A stretch of DNA of 12,930 nucleotides, taken from assembly GCA_036272815.1 (NCBI GenBank), contig DATAYA010000389.1:1-12930 (forward strand), read 5' to 3'. Shown in pieces: positions 6,426-12,930 of this stretch. A model generated the notes under the pieces. It saw only the letters and a program-made list of their open reading frames with translations, did not search any database and was not told the DNA's origin. A program made the translations under genes and the position numbers. Within the stretch, counting starts at the first letter, position 1. Each line of letters begins with the position of its first letter. The stretch is from DATAYA01 sp036272815. Its GTDB lineage: Bacteria; Pseudomonadota; Alphaproteobacteria; Acetobacterales; Acetobacteraceae.

Positions 6426-7220
6426 TCACATCGCGGACAGGATCACCCCGCCATCGGCGCGGATCGGCGCACCCGTGATCGCGGAGGCCTCCCTCGAGCA
6501 GACGAAGGCCACGACGTCGGCGATTTCGCCCGGCTCGATGAACCGCTTCAGCAGCGAGGTCGGGCGGGCGTGCTGGAAGAACTCGTCCTCGAACTGCTGC
6601 GCAGTGACGCCCTTCTCGCGCGCGAGCTGGTCGACGAACCCGACCACCCCCTCCGACCGCGTCGGGCCCGGCAGCACCGCGTTCACCGTCACCCCGCTTT
6701 GCACCAGCGCCTGAGCGAAACCGCGAGTGAGCGCCAGGAGCGCCGTTTTCGTCATGCCGTAATGGATCATCTCCGTCGGGATCTGGATGCCGGATTCCGA
6801 CGAGATGAACACGATCCGGCACCAGCCGCGCTCGCGCATCGGCGGTGCCAGCGCGCGGGTCAGGCGGACGGCGCCGAGCACGTTGATGTCGAACGCCTTC
6901 TGCCATTCCTCGTCGGTGATCGCGAAGGCGTCCTTTGGCTCGAACCAGCCGGCATTGTTGACGAGCACGTCGACCTTGCCGCAGGCCGCGAGGATCGCCT
7001 GCGCGCCTTCCACGGTCGCGACATCGCCCGGCGCGGGATGGAACCGGCCGGCGGGGACTTTCTCCCGAAACTGCCGCACGGCGTCCGCGACCCGCGTCTC
7101 GGTCCGGCCGTTGACCGCAACCTCGGCACCGCTTTGCGCGAGCCGCTCCGCGATCGCGGCGCCGATGCCGGCGGTCGAGCCGCTGACCAGGGCGCGCATT
7201 CCGGTGAGGTCAATCTGCAT
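6426..7220 (-). CDS. SDR family oxidoreductase (NAD(P)-dependent short-chain dehydrogenase)
   Basis: 264 residues, a classical-size SDR. Visible: cofactor motif SGSTAGIG at 13-20, NNAG at 88-91, N113, the catalytic Ser in FISSESG (S140/S141), Y154-xxx-K158 (YGMTK), and the C-terminal-half motif PGPTRSEG. These give the full Asn-Ser-Tyr-Lys set, so it should be an active cytoplasmic reductase or dehydrogenase. N38-G-R40 after the second strand suggests an NADP(H) preference, but this is weak evidence. The substrate is unknown. The start at 7218-7220 is supported by a strong RBS inside the upstream hydrolase gene; an upstream ATG at 7308-7310 adds residues unlike any SDR. It overlaps the hydrolase by 11 nt and is the last gene of the minus-strand operon. 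Confidence 0.92.
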   Translation of the reverse strand: MQIDLTGMRALVSGSTAGIGAAIAERLAQSGAEVAVNGRTETRVADAVRQFREKVPAGRFHPAPGDVATVEGAQAILAACGKVDVLVNNAGWFEPKDAFAITDEEWQKAFDINVLGAVRLTRALAPPMRERGWCRIVFISSESGIQIPTEMIHYGMTKTALLALTRGFAQALVQSGVTVNAVLPGPTRSEGVVGFVDQLAREKGVTAQQFEDEFFQHARPTSLLKRFIEPGEIADVVAFVCSREASAITGAPIRADGGVILSAM

Positions 7221-7998
7221 GGTCGTTCCTTTCGCCCGTCCTGCCTGCAAATGCGTCCACCGCGAAAAGAAAGCCTTCGGGATCGTCGGCATGCACCCAA
7301 TGGCCAACACCCTTGAGCGTGAGGACGCGCGCCTTCGGGAACAGCGCCCGGATCGCTGGCCGCGCCTCTTGCGTCACATAGGGCGACAGGCCGCCCGCGA
7401 TGAACAGCGTCGGGCCACCGTAGCACGCGCCCGGAGGCGGGTCCCAGCCCTCGATATCCGGCAGCGCCGCCACGATCCGGTCGAGGCCGATGCGCCAGGA
7501 GGGCGCGTCGCCCGGCCGCAGATTCTGCAGCAGGAACGCGCGCACGCGATCGTCGGGGACCGCTTGCGACAGCACCGCGCCAGCCTCCCGCCGGGTCAGG
7601 CCCGGCGTGAGCGGCAGCGCCTGCATGGCGGCGGCGATGGCGCGGAACCCGGGCGGGTTGCGCACCGGTGCGACATCGACCACGACAAGGCGCGCGACCG
7701 CCTCGGGCGCCGTGAGTGCCGCCATCATCGCCGCCTTGCCGCCCATCGAGTGCCCGACCAGAACCGCCGGCAGGGCGGCGCGCGCGTCCAGCGTCTCGAT
7801 CACGTCGGCGGCGAGCGTCGCATAGTCCATGCCGGGCGCGTGCGGGCTGGCGCCATGATTGCGCAGGTCGAGTGCGATGGTGCGGAAGCGCCCGGCCAGG
7901 CGGCGCTGCACGCGGCCGAAATTGTCCGAGGCGCCGAACAGCCCGTGCAACAGGACGAGCGGCGTCCCGCTGCCCGCCTCGCGCGCGGCCAGGATCAT
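7210..7998 (-). CDS. Alpha/beta hydrolase, YbfF-like esterase
   Basis: 262 residues with an alpha/beta-hydrolase core from near residue 1: LVLLHGLFGASDNF at 14-27 (oxyanion loop), ALDLRNHGASPH at 42-53, nucleophile elbow GHSMGG at 82-87 with S84, and GVGHWVHADDP at 230-240 with H233. The loop after strand 7, where most relatives carry the acid, reads GGLSPYV and has no Asp. An Asp does follow strand 6 (VVVDVAPV, D108). The spacing S84-D108-H233 resembles the unusual Ser-Asp-His arrangement I recall for Escherichia coli YbfF (S89, D113, H234). It probably hydrolyses short acyl esters or thioesters in the cytoplasm; the substrate is unknown. It starts 26 bp after the quinone oxidoreductase stop and overlaps the SDR gene by 11 nt. 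Confidence 0.88.
   Translation of the reverse strand: MILAAREAGSGTPLVLLHGLFGASDNFGRVQRRLAGRFRTIALDLRNHGASPHAPGMDYATLAADVIETLDARAALPAVLVGHSMGGKAAMMAALTAPEAVARLVVVDVAPVRNPPGFRAIAAAMQALPLTPGLTRREAGAVLSQAVPDDRVRAFLLQNLRPGDAPSWRIGLDRIVAALPDIEGWDPPPGACYGGPTLFIAGGLSPYVTQEARPAIRALFPKARVLTLKGVGHWVHADDPEGFLFAVDAFAGRTGERNDHAD
7226..7232 (-). promoter_or_regulatory. Ribosome binding site of the SDR gene, inside the hydrolase coding region
   Basis: Read on the minus strand this is AAAGGAA, five bases before the ATG at 7218-7220. It lies within the last codons of the hydrolase gene, decides the SDR start, and means the two genes are almost certainly on one mRNA. Confidence 0.75.
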
Positions 7999-8024
7999 AC
8001 GCGGATCATGTCATCCGGCGATCG

Positions 8025-9032
8025 TCATGCGTCGGCGACGCGCAAGACGATCTTGCCGATATGCGTGCTGCTCTCCATCAGCGCGTGCGCCGCCGTCGCC
8101 TCCGCGAGCGGGAAGGTCGCGTGGATCACCGGCGCGCACCGCCCCGCGTCCAGCAGCGGCCACACCTTGGCGCGCAGGGCGTCGGCGATCGCCGCCTTCT
8201 GCGCGGTGGTGCGCGGCCGCATGGTCGAGCCGGTGACGGCCAGCCGCCGCGTCATGATCGTGGTGAGGTCGAGGGTTTCGACTTTGTTGCCGCCGAGAAA
8301 GGCGATCAGCACCAGCCGCCCATCCATCGCGAGGCTGCGCAGGTTTTTCGCGACGTAGGGGGCACCCACCATGTCGAGGATCGCGTCGACCCCGCGGCCG
8401 TCAGTAAGTTGCTTGATTCGCGCGGCGAAATCCTCCTCACGGTAGTTGATCGCCACCGCCGCGCCGAGCCGGACGCAAGCGGCAACTTTCTCCGACGAGC
8501 CCGCCGTCGCGTAGATCGTCGAGCCGAATGCGACCGCAAGCTGGATCGCGGTCACGCCGATGCCGCTGGTGCCGCCATGCACGAGCGCGGTTTCGCCCGC
8601 GCGCAGGCGGCCGAGCTCGAACAGGTTCGCCCAGACGGTGAAATATGTCTCCGGCAGAGCGGCCGCGCGCACCGCGTCGTAATTCTTCGGCCAGGGTAGG
8701 CATTGGGTGGCGGGCACGGCGCAGAACTCGGCGTAGCCGCCGCCATTGGCGAGTGCGCAGACGCGATCGCCGATGCGCAACGCGGACCCCTCGGCTCCGG
8801 CGGCCACCACTTCGCCCGCGACCTCAAGCCCCAGAATCGGGCTCGCACCCGGCGGCGGCGGATAGGCGCCGCGGCGCTGCTGGATGTCCGGCCGGTTGAT
8901 CCCGGCGGCGAGCACCCGGACCAGCACCTCGCCCGGCCGCGGCACCGGCGTCGGAGCCCGCGCGAGCCGCAGCACCTCCGGCCCGCCGGGTTCGGCGGCC
9001 TCGACGATCGTCATTGTCGGCGGCAGGTTCAT
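8025..9032 (-). CDS. Zinc-independent quinone oxidoreductase, PIG3/QOR-like MDR family
   Basis: 335 residues of the medium-chain dehydrogenase/reductase superfamily without zinc-binding Cys sets. Signatures of the PIG3/TP53I3-like branch: NRPDIQQRRGAYPPPPGAS at 46-64, ILGLEVAGEV at 66-75, cofactor-binding VHGGTSGIG at 151-159, ATAGSSEK in the NADPH-ribose region, GSTMRPRT in the C-terminal third, and SSTHIGKIVL near the end. Family members reduce quinones or related enones with NADPH. Nothing here indicates the physiological substrate. The chosen ATG at 9030-9032 overlaps the ClC stop as ATGA, which favours it over an in-frame ATG at 9014 that would remove six residues. It is the fourth gene of the minus-strand operon. 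Confidence 0.92.
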   Translation of the reverse strand: MNLPPTMTIVEAAEPGGPEVLRLARAPTPVPRPGEVLVRVLAAGINRPDIQQRRGAYPPPPGASPILGLEVAGEVVAAGAEGSALRIGDRVCALANGGGYAEFCAVPATQCLPWPKNYDAVRAAALPETYFTVWANLFELGRLRAGETALVHGGTSGIGVTAIQLAVAFGSTIYATAGSSEKVAACVRLGAAVAINYREEDFAARIKQLTDGRGVDAILDMVGAPYVAKNLRSLAMDGRLVLIAFLGGNKVETLDLTTIMTRRLAVTGSTMRPRTTAQKAAIADALRAKVWPLLDAGRCAPVIHATFPLAEATAAHALMESSTHIGKIVLRVADA

Positions 9033-10366
9033 TGCCCTGGCTCCATCGCGCTCAGGAAGCGCACGGAAAGCGCTTCGTAGATCGGACGCCGGCAGATCAG
9101 CCGCGACACCGCAAAGCCGATCATCGCCGTTGCCATCAGCGGCACGGTCATCTGCTGGTTGTCGGTCATCTCCGTGACGATCACGAAGGAGGTGATCGGC
9201 GCCTGCACGACGCCCGAGAAATAGCCGACCATGCCGAGCAGCACGACTGCCGAGGCCGGCGCCTGCGGGATCAGCCCGGACAGCCATTGCCCGAGTCCGG
9301 CGCCGACCGCGAGCGGCGGCGCGAAGATGCCGCCCGGCATGCCGCTCAGATATGACGCGACCGTCGCCGCAAGCTTCTGCAGGAAGAACCAGGAGGCCAT
9401 GTGCTGCGTGCCTTCGACGACGCCGCGCGCCTGCGCGTAGCCGGTGCCATAGGTGGCGCCGGCGCTGGCGAGCCCGAGGATCGCGACCACCGCGCCGCAG
9501 CAGGCGGCGAAGGCGATCGGGTGGCGCGCGAGCAGCCGCGCCGGCCGGCCGCTCAGGCCGCCGGGGATCTCCACCAGCAGGAAGCTGAACACGCCGCCGG
9601 CGATGCCGCCGCAGACGCCGCAGAGCAGGACCGCGATGAACCAGCCCTCGCCGATCTGCAACTGCGCCGAGGTGACGCCGAAGTAGGTGTAGTTGCCGGC
9701 GATCGCGAGCGTGGTGATGCCGGCGATGATGACGGCCGTGAGCACGTTTCCGGACGTGCGCGCCTCGAAGCTGTGGCTGAGTTCCTCAATCGCGAACACG
9801 ATACCGGCGAGCGGCGTGTTGAACGCCGCCGCGATGCCGGCCGCGCCGCCGGCGAGGATAACCGAGCGCACCACCTCGACATTGGGCAGCCGCACCAGCC
9901 GGCCGAGCCCGTGCATGATCGCGGCCCCGATCTGCACCGTCGGCCCCTCGCGCCCGATCGACGCACCGCACACGAGGCCGAGCAGCGTCAGCGCGACCTT
10001 GCCGAGGGCGATGCGCACCGCCAGCACGACATTGACGTTCTCGAGCTTGGTCATCCGCATCGCCGCGATGGTCTGCGGGATGCCGCTGCCCTGCGCGCCG
10101 GGGAACACGCGCTGTGTCAGCAGCACCGAGAGCGCGAAGCCGGCGGGCGGCAGCAGCACGGCCAGCCACAGGCTGCCGATCATCAGCCGATCGCCGAGCG
10201 CGACCGCGATGTCGGCGAGTCTGGCAAATCCGATCGCGATGCCGGAGACCAGCACGGCGCCCCCCCAGAACACCAACCGCCGCAGCCACAGCCTCGGCGA
10301 GAATTCAGGAAGCTGTGCCAGCCGCCGGAGGCGCGCGGCGGCCGCATCGTCGGTCAGGCGCTGCAT
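9029..10366 (-). CDS. ClC family chloride transporter, probable H+/Cl- antiporter
   Basis: 445 residues, nearly all hydrophobic segments, the size of a bacterial ClC without C-terminal CBS domains. The three chloride-filter motifs are present: GSGIPQ at 93-98, GREGP at 138-142, and GGIFAPPLAVGAGLG in the C-terminal half. The gating Glu is E140, and the internal proton Glu is E195 (FAIEEL), equivalents of E148 and E203 in Escherichia coli ClcA. PIYEAL near the C-terminus supplies the filter Tyr equivalent to Y445. With both Glu residues it should exchange Cl- for H+ in the inner membrane rather than act as a passive channel; such proteins are linked to acid tolerance. The ATG lies 13 nt inside the preceding gene, and its stop overlaps the next start by 4 nt. 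Confidence 0.95.
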   Translation of the reverse strand: MQRLTDDAAAARLRRLAQLPEFSPRLWLRRLVFWGGAVLVSGIAIGFARLADIAVALGDRLMIGSLWLAVLLPPAGFALSVLLTQRVFPGAQGSGIPQTIAAMRMTKLENVNVVLAVRIALGKVALTLLGLVCGASIGREGPTVQIGAAIMHGLGRLVRLPNVEVVRSVILAGGAAGIAAAFNTPLAGIVFAIEELSHSFEARTSGNVLTAVIIAGITTLAIAGNYTYFGVTSAQLQIGEGWFIAVLLCGVCGGIAGGVFSFLLVEIPGGLSGRPARLLARHPIAFAACCGAVVAILGLASAGATYGTGYAQARGVVEGTQHMASWFFLQKLAATVASYLSGMPGGIFAPPLAVGAGLGQWLSGLIPQAPASAVVLLGMVGYFSGVVQAPITSFVIVTEMTDNQQMTVPLMATAMIGFAVSRLICRRPIYEALSVRFLSAMEPGQ

Positions 10367-10941
10367 CGGGCGGCCCGCCAGTCAGCCTCGGTGTCCACGT
10401 CGCGCAGCAGGCGCAGCCGGGCGACGCGCCGTCCGGCGAAATTGGCGAGCGTGTCGGCGAGCGCCAGGGCGCTCGACCATCGCACGCCGGCGAAGGGGCG
10501 GGCGGGGCGACGCGGACCGAGGGCGACCAGCCAATAGCCGCCATCCTCGGCCGGGCCGAACGCGGCATCGGCGCCGCCGAGGGCGCGGAAGGCGGCGCGC
10601 AGGTCGGCCGGCCCGGCGCCGGGGATGTCGGCGCCCACCAGTGCCACGCGCCGGCACGGGAACCGCCGGAACGCACGGTCCATGCGCCGGCCGAGATCGC
10701 CGTGCCCCTGCCCGATGTGCAGCATCCGGCTCCGCGGCAGCGGCAACGGCGCCAGCGCGCGGTCGGGGGTGAGCGCCAGCACGGTGCGGAACCGGCGGTC
10801 ACGGACCAGTGCACTGAGCAGGCGCAACAAGGTCGCACGATGGAAGCGCAGGGCCGCGCGGTCGCCGATATCTCGGGCCAGGCGGCGCTTGACGGCGCCG
10901 AGACGCGGCGCGCGGGCAAATACGATCACAACATCCTTCAC
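10354..10941 (-). CDS. TIGR04282-type transferase (rSAM/selenodomain-associated transferase 1, CofC-like)
   Basis: 195 residues, slightly short for the family. It has a nucleotide-sugar transferase-like pattern related to CofC nucleotidyltransferases: VIVFARAPRLGAVKRRLA at 5-22 (usual form 'fakaPvpGrvKTRLa', with Thr replaced by Arg here), HIGQGHGDLGRRM, LVGADIPG (usual form 'iGsDcP'), and FGPAEDGGYWLVAL. Members of TIGR04282 (DUF2064) are called transferase 1, rSAM/selenodomain-associated, or arsenosugar-biosynthesis glycosyltransferase; activity is generally not shown. The start codon is GTG at 10939-10941, overlapping the upstream TGA as GTGA, with no other suitable start. It is the second gene of the minus-strand operon and is paired, as usual, with a TIGR04283 protein. 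Confidence 0.88.
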   Translation of the reverse strand: MKDVVIVFARAPRLGAVKRRLARDIGDRAALRFHRATLLRLLSALVRDRRFRTVLALTPDRALAPLPLPRSRMLHIGQGHGDLGRRMDRAFRRFPCRRVALVGADIPGAGPADLRAAFRALGGADAAFGPAEDGGYWLVALGPRRPARPFAGVRWSSALALADTLANFAGRRVARLRLLRDVDTEADWRAARCSA

Positions 10942-11600
10942 GAATAGAGCCGGCTAATGATCCTGGGCGGAACCCCCGCATACCACATTCCAAGGCAAGC
11001 CAAATTGCGCGCGGAGCGGCGCCGCCAGCCACCGCCCTCCCAGCGCGCGGCCGAGGTCAGCGCGTCGGCCGGCAGGGCCGCGATGCGCGCGCGGCCAAGC
11101 CGTCGCACGAGGTCCACATCCTCCATGATCGGCAGCGCCCGCATGCCCCCCACGTCCTCGAGCAGCGGGCGCGGGATCAGCATGCCCTGGTCACCGTACG
11201 GCAGGCCGAGGCGGCGGCAGCGCCAGGCGACGCGGCGCTCCAGCCGTCGCGCGCTTGGATCGGCGCTGTCGAGGGCGAAGCGGAAATAAAACGCCCGGTC
11301 CGGCGGCCCTGCCATCGCCGCCGACGCCGCCTCCCGCCACTCGGGCGCCAGCCGCGTGTCGGCGTGCAGCAGCAGCAGCCAATCCCCGCGCGCAGCCGCG
11401 ATGCCGGCCGCGAGTTGCGACCCACGCCCGCGCGGCGCCGGGACGACACGGGCGCCTGCGGCAGCGGCGACGGCTCTCGTGGCATCCAGACTGCCGCCAT
11501 CCGCGACCAGGATCTCGGCCGCCGGCGAACCGGCCACCGATGCGAGGCAGGCCGGCAGCGTCAGCGCTGCATTCAAGGTCGGGATGATGATGGAGAGCAT
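10938..11600 (-). CDS. TIGR04283-type family 2 glycosyltransferase (rSAM/selenodomain-associated transferase 2)
   Basis: 220 residues of GT-A fold. Signatures: LSIIIPTLNAALTLPACLAS at 2-21, VADGGSLDAT, RGRGSQLAAG, the DxD-type motif LLLHADTRL, then YGDQGMLIPRPLLEDVGG and the strongly conserved IMEDVDLVRRL. This fits TIGR04283, a short GT2 branch usually encoded beside TIGR04282 proteins and named for co-occurrence with the arsenosugar radical SAM enzyme ArsS. The substrate is not known from sequence. The ATG at 11598-11600 gives the exact family start; extension upstream would enter the divergent radical SAM gene. It is the first gene of the minus-strand operon, with its promoter in the 82-bp gap shared with the radical SAM gene, and its TGA overlaps the next GTG by 4 nt. 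Confidence 0.9.
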   Translation of the reverse strand: MLSIIIPTLNAALTLPACLASVAGSPAAEILVADGGSLDATRAVAAAAGARVVPAPRGRGSQLAAGIAAARGDWLLLLHADTRLAPEWREAASAAMAGPPDRAFYFRFALDSADPSARRLERRVAWRCRRLGLPYGDQGMLIPRPLLEDVGGMRALPIMEDVDLVRRLGRARIAALPADALTSAARWEGGGWRRRSARNLACLGMWYAGVPPRIISRLYS

Positions 11601-11627
11601 CGGCGTTCTATGTCCGTTCGATCGCTC

Positions 11628-11656
11628 TTGACTCCGCCCCGGCCCGGCGTCAACGT
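11628..11656. promoter_or_regulatory. Inverted repeat in a divergent promoter region
   Basis: TTGACTCCG (11628-11636) and CGGCGTCAA (11645-11653) form an inverted repeat with one mismatch and an 8-nt spacer. Each arm holds a good -35 word: TTGACT for the plus-strand radical SAM gene and TTGACG for the minus-strand transferase gene. At 17-bp spacing the -10 positions read CAACGT (plus, 11651-11656) and CAAGAG (minus, 11630-11625), both poor. The geometry to each start codon is plausible, so this may be a pair of overlapping divergent promoters or an operator. The repeat is seen; the function is inferred. Confidence 0.35.
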
Positions 11657-11671
11657 GGCACTCGGAACAGA

Positions 11672-11677
11672 GAGGGA
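11672..11677 (+). promoter_or_regulatory. Ribosome binding site of the radical SAM gene
   Basis: GAGGGA lies 5 nt before the ATG at 11683 and 8 nt before the in-frame ATG at 11686. The second spacing is closer to optimal, so the protein may begin one residue later than annotated. Confidence 0.65.
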
Positions 11678-11682
11678 ACGTC

Positions 11683-12807
11683 ATGATGGATGGGTTTTCC
11701 GGTCCCCTCGACGCGGACCCCGCCCCGTCGCTCGCCCGCCGCGGCCGCGGTGCCACGCTGAACCCGGCCAACCGGTTCGAACCGCACGCGGCAGCCCCGT
11801 TCGACGACGGCTGGAACACGCTGGAGGAGGCGTTCGCGGCCCTGCCGCCGCTGCCGACCACGCTGACCCCCGATCACAGCCGCAGCGCGATCGCCTGGAA
11901 CGACAGCCCCGACATCGGCTTCGACCGCGCCGTGAACCCCTATCGCGGCTGCGAGCACGGCTGCGTCTACTGCTATGCTCGCCCCAGCCACGCCTATCTC
12001 GGCTACTCGCCCGGCCTCGATTTCGAGACCCGGCTGACCTTCAAGCCGGAGGTCGCATCCCTTCTGGAACGCGAGCTGCGCCGCCCCGGCTACGTTGCGC
12101 GCACGCTCGCCCTTGGCTCCAATACCGACTGCTACCAGCCGGTCGAGCGGACGTTGAAGCTCACCCGCGCGGTGCTGGAGGTACTGGAGGCGTACGGGCA
12201 TCCGGTGACGGTGGTGACCAAATCGGCCGGCGTGCTGCGCGACGTCGACATCCTGGGCCGGATGGCGGGGCGCGGGCTTGCGCGCGTGTGGGTCTCGGTC
12301 ACGACGCTCGACGCGGCGCTGGCGCGGCGGATGGAGCCGCGGGCGGCGACGCCTTCGCGCCGGCTCGCCGCGATCGCCGCCCTGTCGGCCGCGGGGGTGC
12401 CGGCAGGGGTGATGGCGGCGCCGATGATCCCGGGGCTGAACGACGCGGAAATGGAGCACATCCTGGAGGCGGCCGCGAAAGCTGGCGCACGGCACGCAAG
12501 CTGGGTGCTGCTGCGCCTGCCACACGAGCTGCGCGAGATGATGCAGGCCTGGCTCGCCGAGCACTTCCCCGAGCGCGCGGCGCATGTCCTGAGCCTGATC
12601 CGCCAGACCCGCGCCGGCCGGCTCAACGACAGCCGCTTTGGCCAGCGCTTCATGGGCAGCGGCCCCTATGCCGACTTGCTGCGCCGGCGTTTCGAGCGGG
12701 CGGCGCGGAGCTGCGGCTTCGTCGAGACCGCACCGCTCGATGCCACCCGCTTCGCGGTGCCGGCGGCTCGGCCCGGTTTCGCAGAGGCGCAGATGTCGCT
12801 GTTCTGA
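11683..12807 (+). CDS. PA0069 family radical SAM protein
   Basis: 374 residues. The [4Fe-4S] cluster motif is C90-x3-C94-x2-C97 within NPYRGCEHGCVYCYAR, followed by PSHAYLGYSPGLDFE; this stretch is characteristic of the PA0069/Rv2578c-type radical SAM family, distantly related to spore photoproduct lyase. Other family-like parts are RGRGATLNPANRF near 20-32, TPDHSRSAIAWNDSPDIGF at 62-80, LGSNTDCYQPVE around 144-155, VVTKSAGVLRDVD, and the C-terminal RFMGSGPYADLLRRRF. The protein should cleave S-adenosylmethionine reductively to start a radical reaction, but the substrate of this family is unknown to me. A TIM-barrel core from about 85 to 290 is expected. The gene is divergent from the TIGR04283/TIGR04282 operon and followed by two hairpins. 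It is not ArsS, which has a different organisation and C-terminal selenodomain. Confidence 0.92.
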   Translation: MMDGFSGPLDADPAPSLARRGRGATLNPANRFEPHAAAPFDDGWNTLEEAFAALPPLPTTLTPDHSRSAIAWNDSPDIGFDRAVNPYRGCEHGCVYCYARPSHAYLGYSPGLDFETRLTFKPEVASLLERELRRPGYVARTLALGSNTDCYQPVERTLKLTRAVLEVLEAYGHPVTVVTKSAGVLRDVDILGRMAGRGLARVWVSVTTLDAALARRMEPRAATPSRRLAAIAALSAAGVPAGVMAAPMIPGLNDAEMEHILEAAAKAGARHASWVLLRLPHELREMMQAWLAEHFPERAAHVLSLIRQTRAGRLNDSRFGQRFMGSGPYADLLRRRFERAARSCGFVETAPLDATRFAVPAARPGFAEAQMSLF

Positions 12808-12824
12808 CGTTTGAAAGTGAAAGG

Positions 12825-12843
12825 CCAGGGGCGCCGCCCCTGG
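12825..12843. terminator. Perfect hairpin 1 of a tandem pair after the radical SAM gene
   Basis: CCAGGGGC, loop GCC, GCCCCTGG: an 8-bp perfect stem, very GC-rich, starting 18 nt after the radical SAM stop codon. No T-run follows, so it is not a canonical intrinsic terminator, but it lies where one is expected and could act in both directions. Confidence 0.55.
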
Positions 12844-12849
12844 ACCCCG

Positions 12850-12868
12850 CTCAAGGCAGAGCCTTGAG
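12850..12868. terminator. Perfect hairpin 2 of a tandem pair after the radical SAM gene
   Basis: CTCAAGGC, loop AGA, GCCTTGAG: a second 8-bp perfect stem, 6 nt (ACCCCG) after the first. Identical stem and loop lengths and close packing suggest the two hairpins form one element, either a double terminator or a dispersed intergenic repeat. The CCAGGGGC...CCTGGACCCCGC layout resembles an element I remember from Acetobacteraceae genomes, which was not checked. Confidence 0.5.
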
Positions 12869-12897
12869 AATCCATTCTGCGTCCTCGCGCGTCCATG

Positions 12898-12930
12898 TTA
12901 GCCGGCGGCGATGCCCGACGCCCGCATCGA
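12898..12930 (-). CDS. Possible C-terminal end of a gene entering from the right edge
   Basis: On the minus strand the last bases read SMRASGIAAG followed by TAA at 12898-12900. All ten codons end in G or C, as in the sure genes of this window, and the position is right for a gene converging on the radical SAM gene with the two hairpins between. Another minus-strand frame stays open to a TGA at 12851-12853 (ending WTREDAEWILKALP), but its third positions are less GC-rich and it runs into hairpin 2. Only ten codons are visible, so both the existence and the frame are uncertain, and no function can be given. Confidence 0.3.
   Translation of the reverse strand, partial: SMRASGIAAG

Noticed and set aside
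7221..7310. SDR start at 7310
   Set aside because: The extra 30 residues overlap the hydrolase gene and precede the strong RBS at 7226-7232; the SDR fold begins right after the ATG at 7220.
9033..9287. Extension of the quinone oxidoreductase start upstream
   Set aside because: The extension lies in the ClC coding region in another frame, and the ATGA overlap at 9029-9032 gives a better start.
11683..12807. Radical SAM gene as ArsS or spore photoproduct lyase
   Set aside because: NPYRGCEHGCVYCYARPSH fits the PA0069-type family. The C-terminal domain and Cys content expected for ArsS are absent, and spore photoproduct lyase is not expected in a non-sporulating alphaproteobacterium.
1..12930. 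Mobile element, prophage, CRISPR array or tRNA
   Set aside because: No transposase, integrase, repeat-spacer pattern, long terminal inverted repeats or cloverleaf was seen, and base composition appears uniform.

Overview
The window is very GC-rich and densely coded, with codon third positions almost always G or C. Gene content (dTDP-rhamnose operon, class III cyclase with a cytochrome-b-like anchor, PIG3-type quinone oxidoreductase, PA0069-type radical SAM protein, the TIGR04283/TIGR04282 transferase pair) fits an alphaproteobacterium. I suspect Rhodospirillales/Acetobacteraceae, partly because the tandem hairpin at the right end resembles an intergenic repeat I associate with that family. 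That placement is inference from memory, not a database result. No tRNA, rRNA, CRISPR array, insertion sequence or phage gene was seen.

Left part (1-1954, minus strand): a membrane-bound class III nucleotide cyclase (251-1954) with six membrane segments rich in His, then a [2Fe-2S] ferredoxin domain, then a C-terminal cyclase domain. It is followed 28 bp downstream by the N-terminus of an acyl-CoA dehydrogenase-like protein that runs off the left edge (1-222). This cyclase is the most unusual protein in the window: it looks built to turn quinone-pool or redox state into cAMP or another cyclic nucleotide.

Centre-left (1955-6409, plus strand): a 126-bp divergent intergenic region with four GGGCAA half-sites, then rmlB-rmlA-rmlC-rmlD. 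The four genes are joined by overlaps of 4 and 1 nt and a gap of 1 nt, and encode enzymes that convert glucose-1-phosphate to dTDP-L-rhamnose. A family 2 glycosyltransferase follows (5486-6409) and is the likely user of the rhamnose donor.

Centre-right (6426-11600, minus strand): six tightly packed genes in the order TIGR04283 transferase, TIGR04282 transferase, ClC H+/Cl- antiporter, PIG3-like quinone oxidoreductase, YbfF-like alpha/beta hydrolase, SDR oxidoreductase. Four of the five junctions overlap (4, 13, 4 and 11 nt), so this is probably one transcript. It converges on the glycosyltransferase gene with only 16 bp between stops.

Right part (11601-12930): a short divergent promoter region with an imperfect inverted repeat, a PA0069-family radical SAM protein (11683-12807), two tandem perfect hairpins (12825-12868), and perhaps the last codons of a minus-strand gene entering from the right edge.

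Most genes are recognisable members of known families. The points most worth following are the redox/heme/FeS cyclase with a non-canonical purine-pocket residue, the half-site cluster between it and the rhamnose operon, and the unexplained neighbourhood of the radical SAM protein with the two rSAM/selenodomain-associated transferases.
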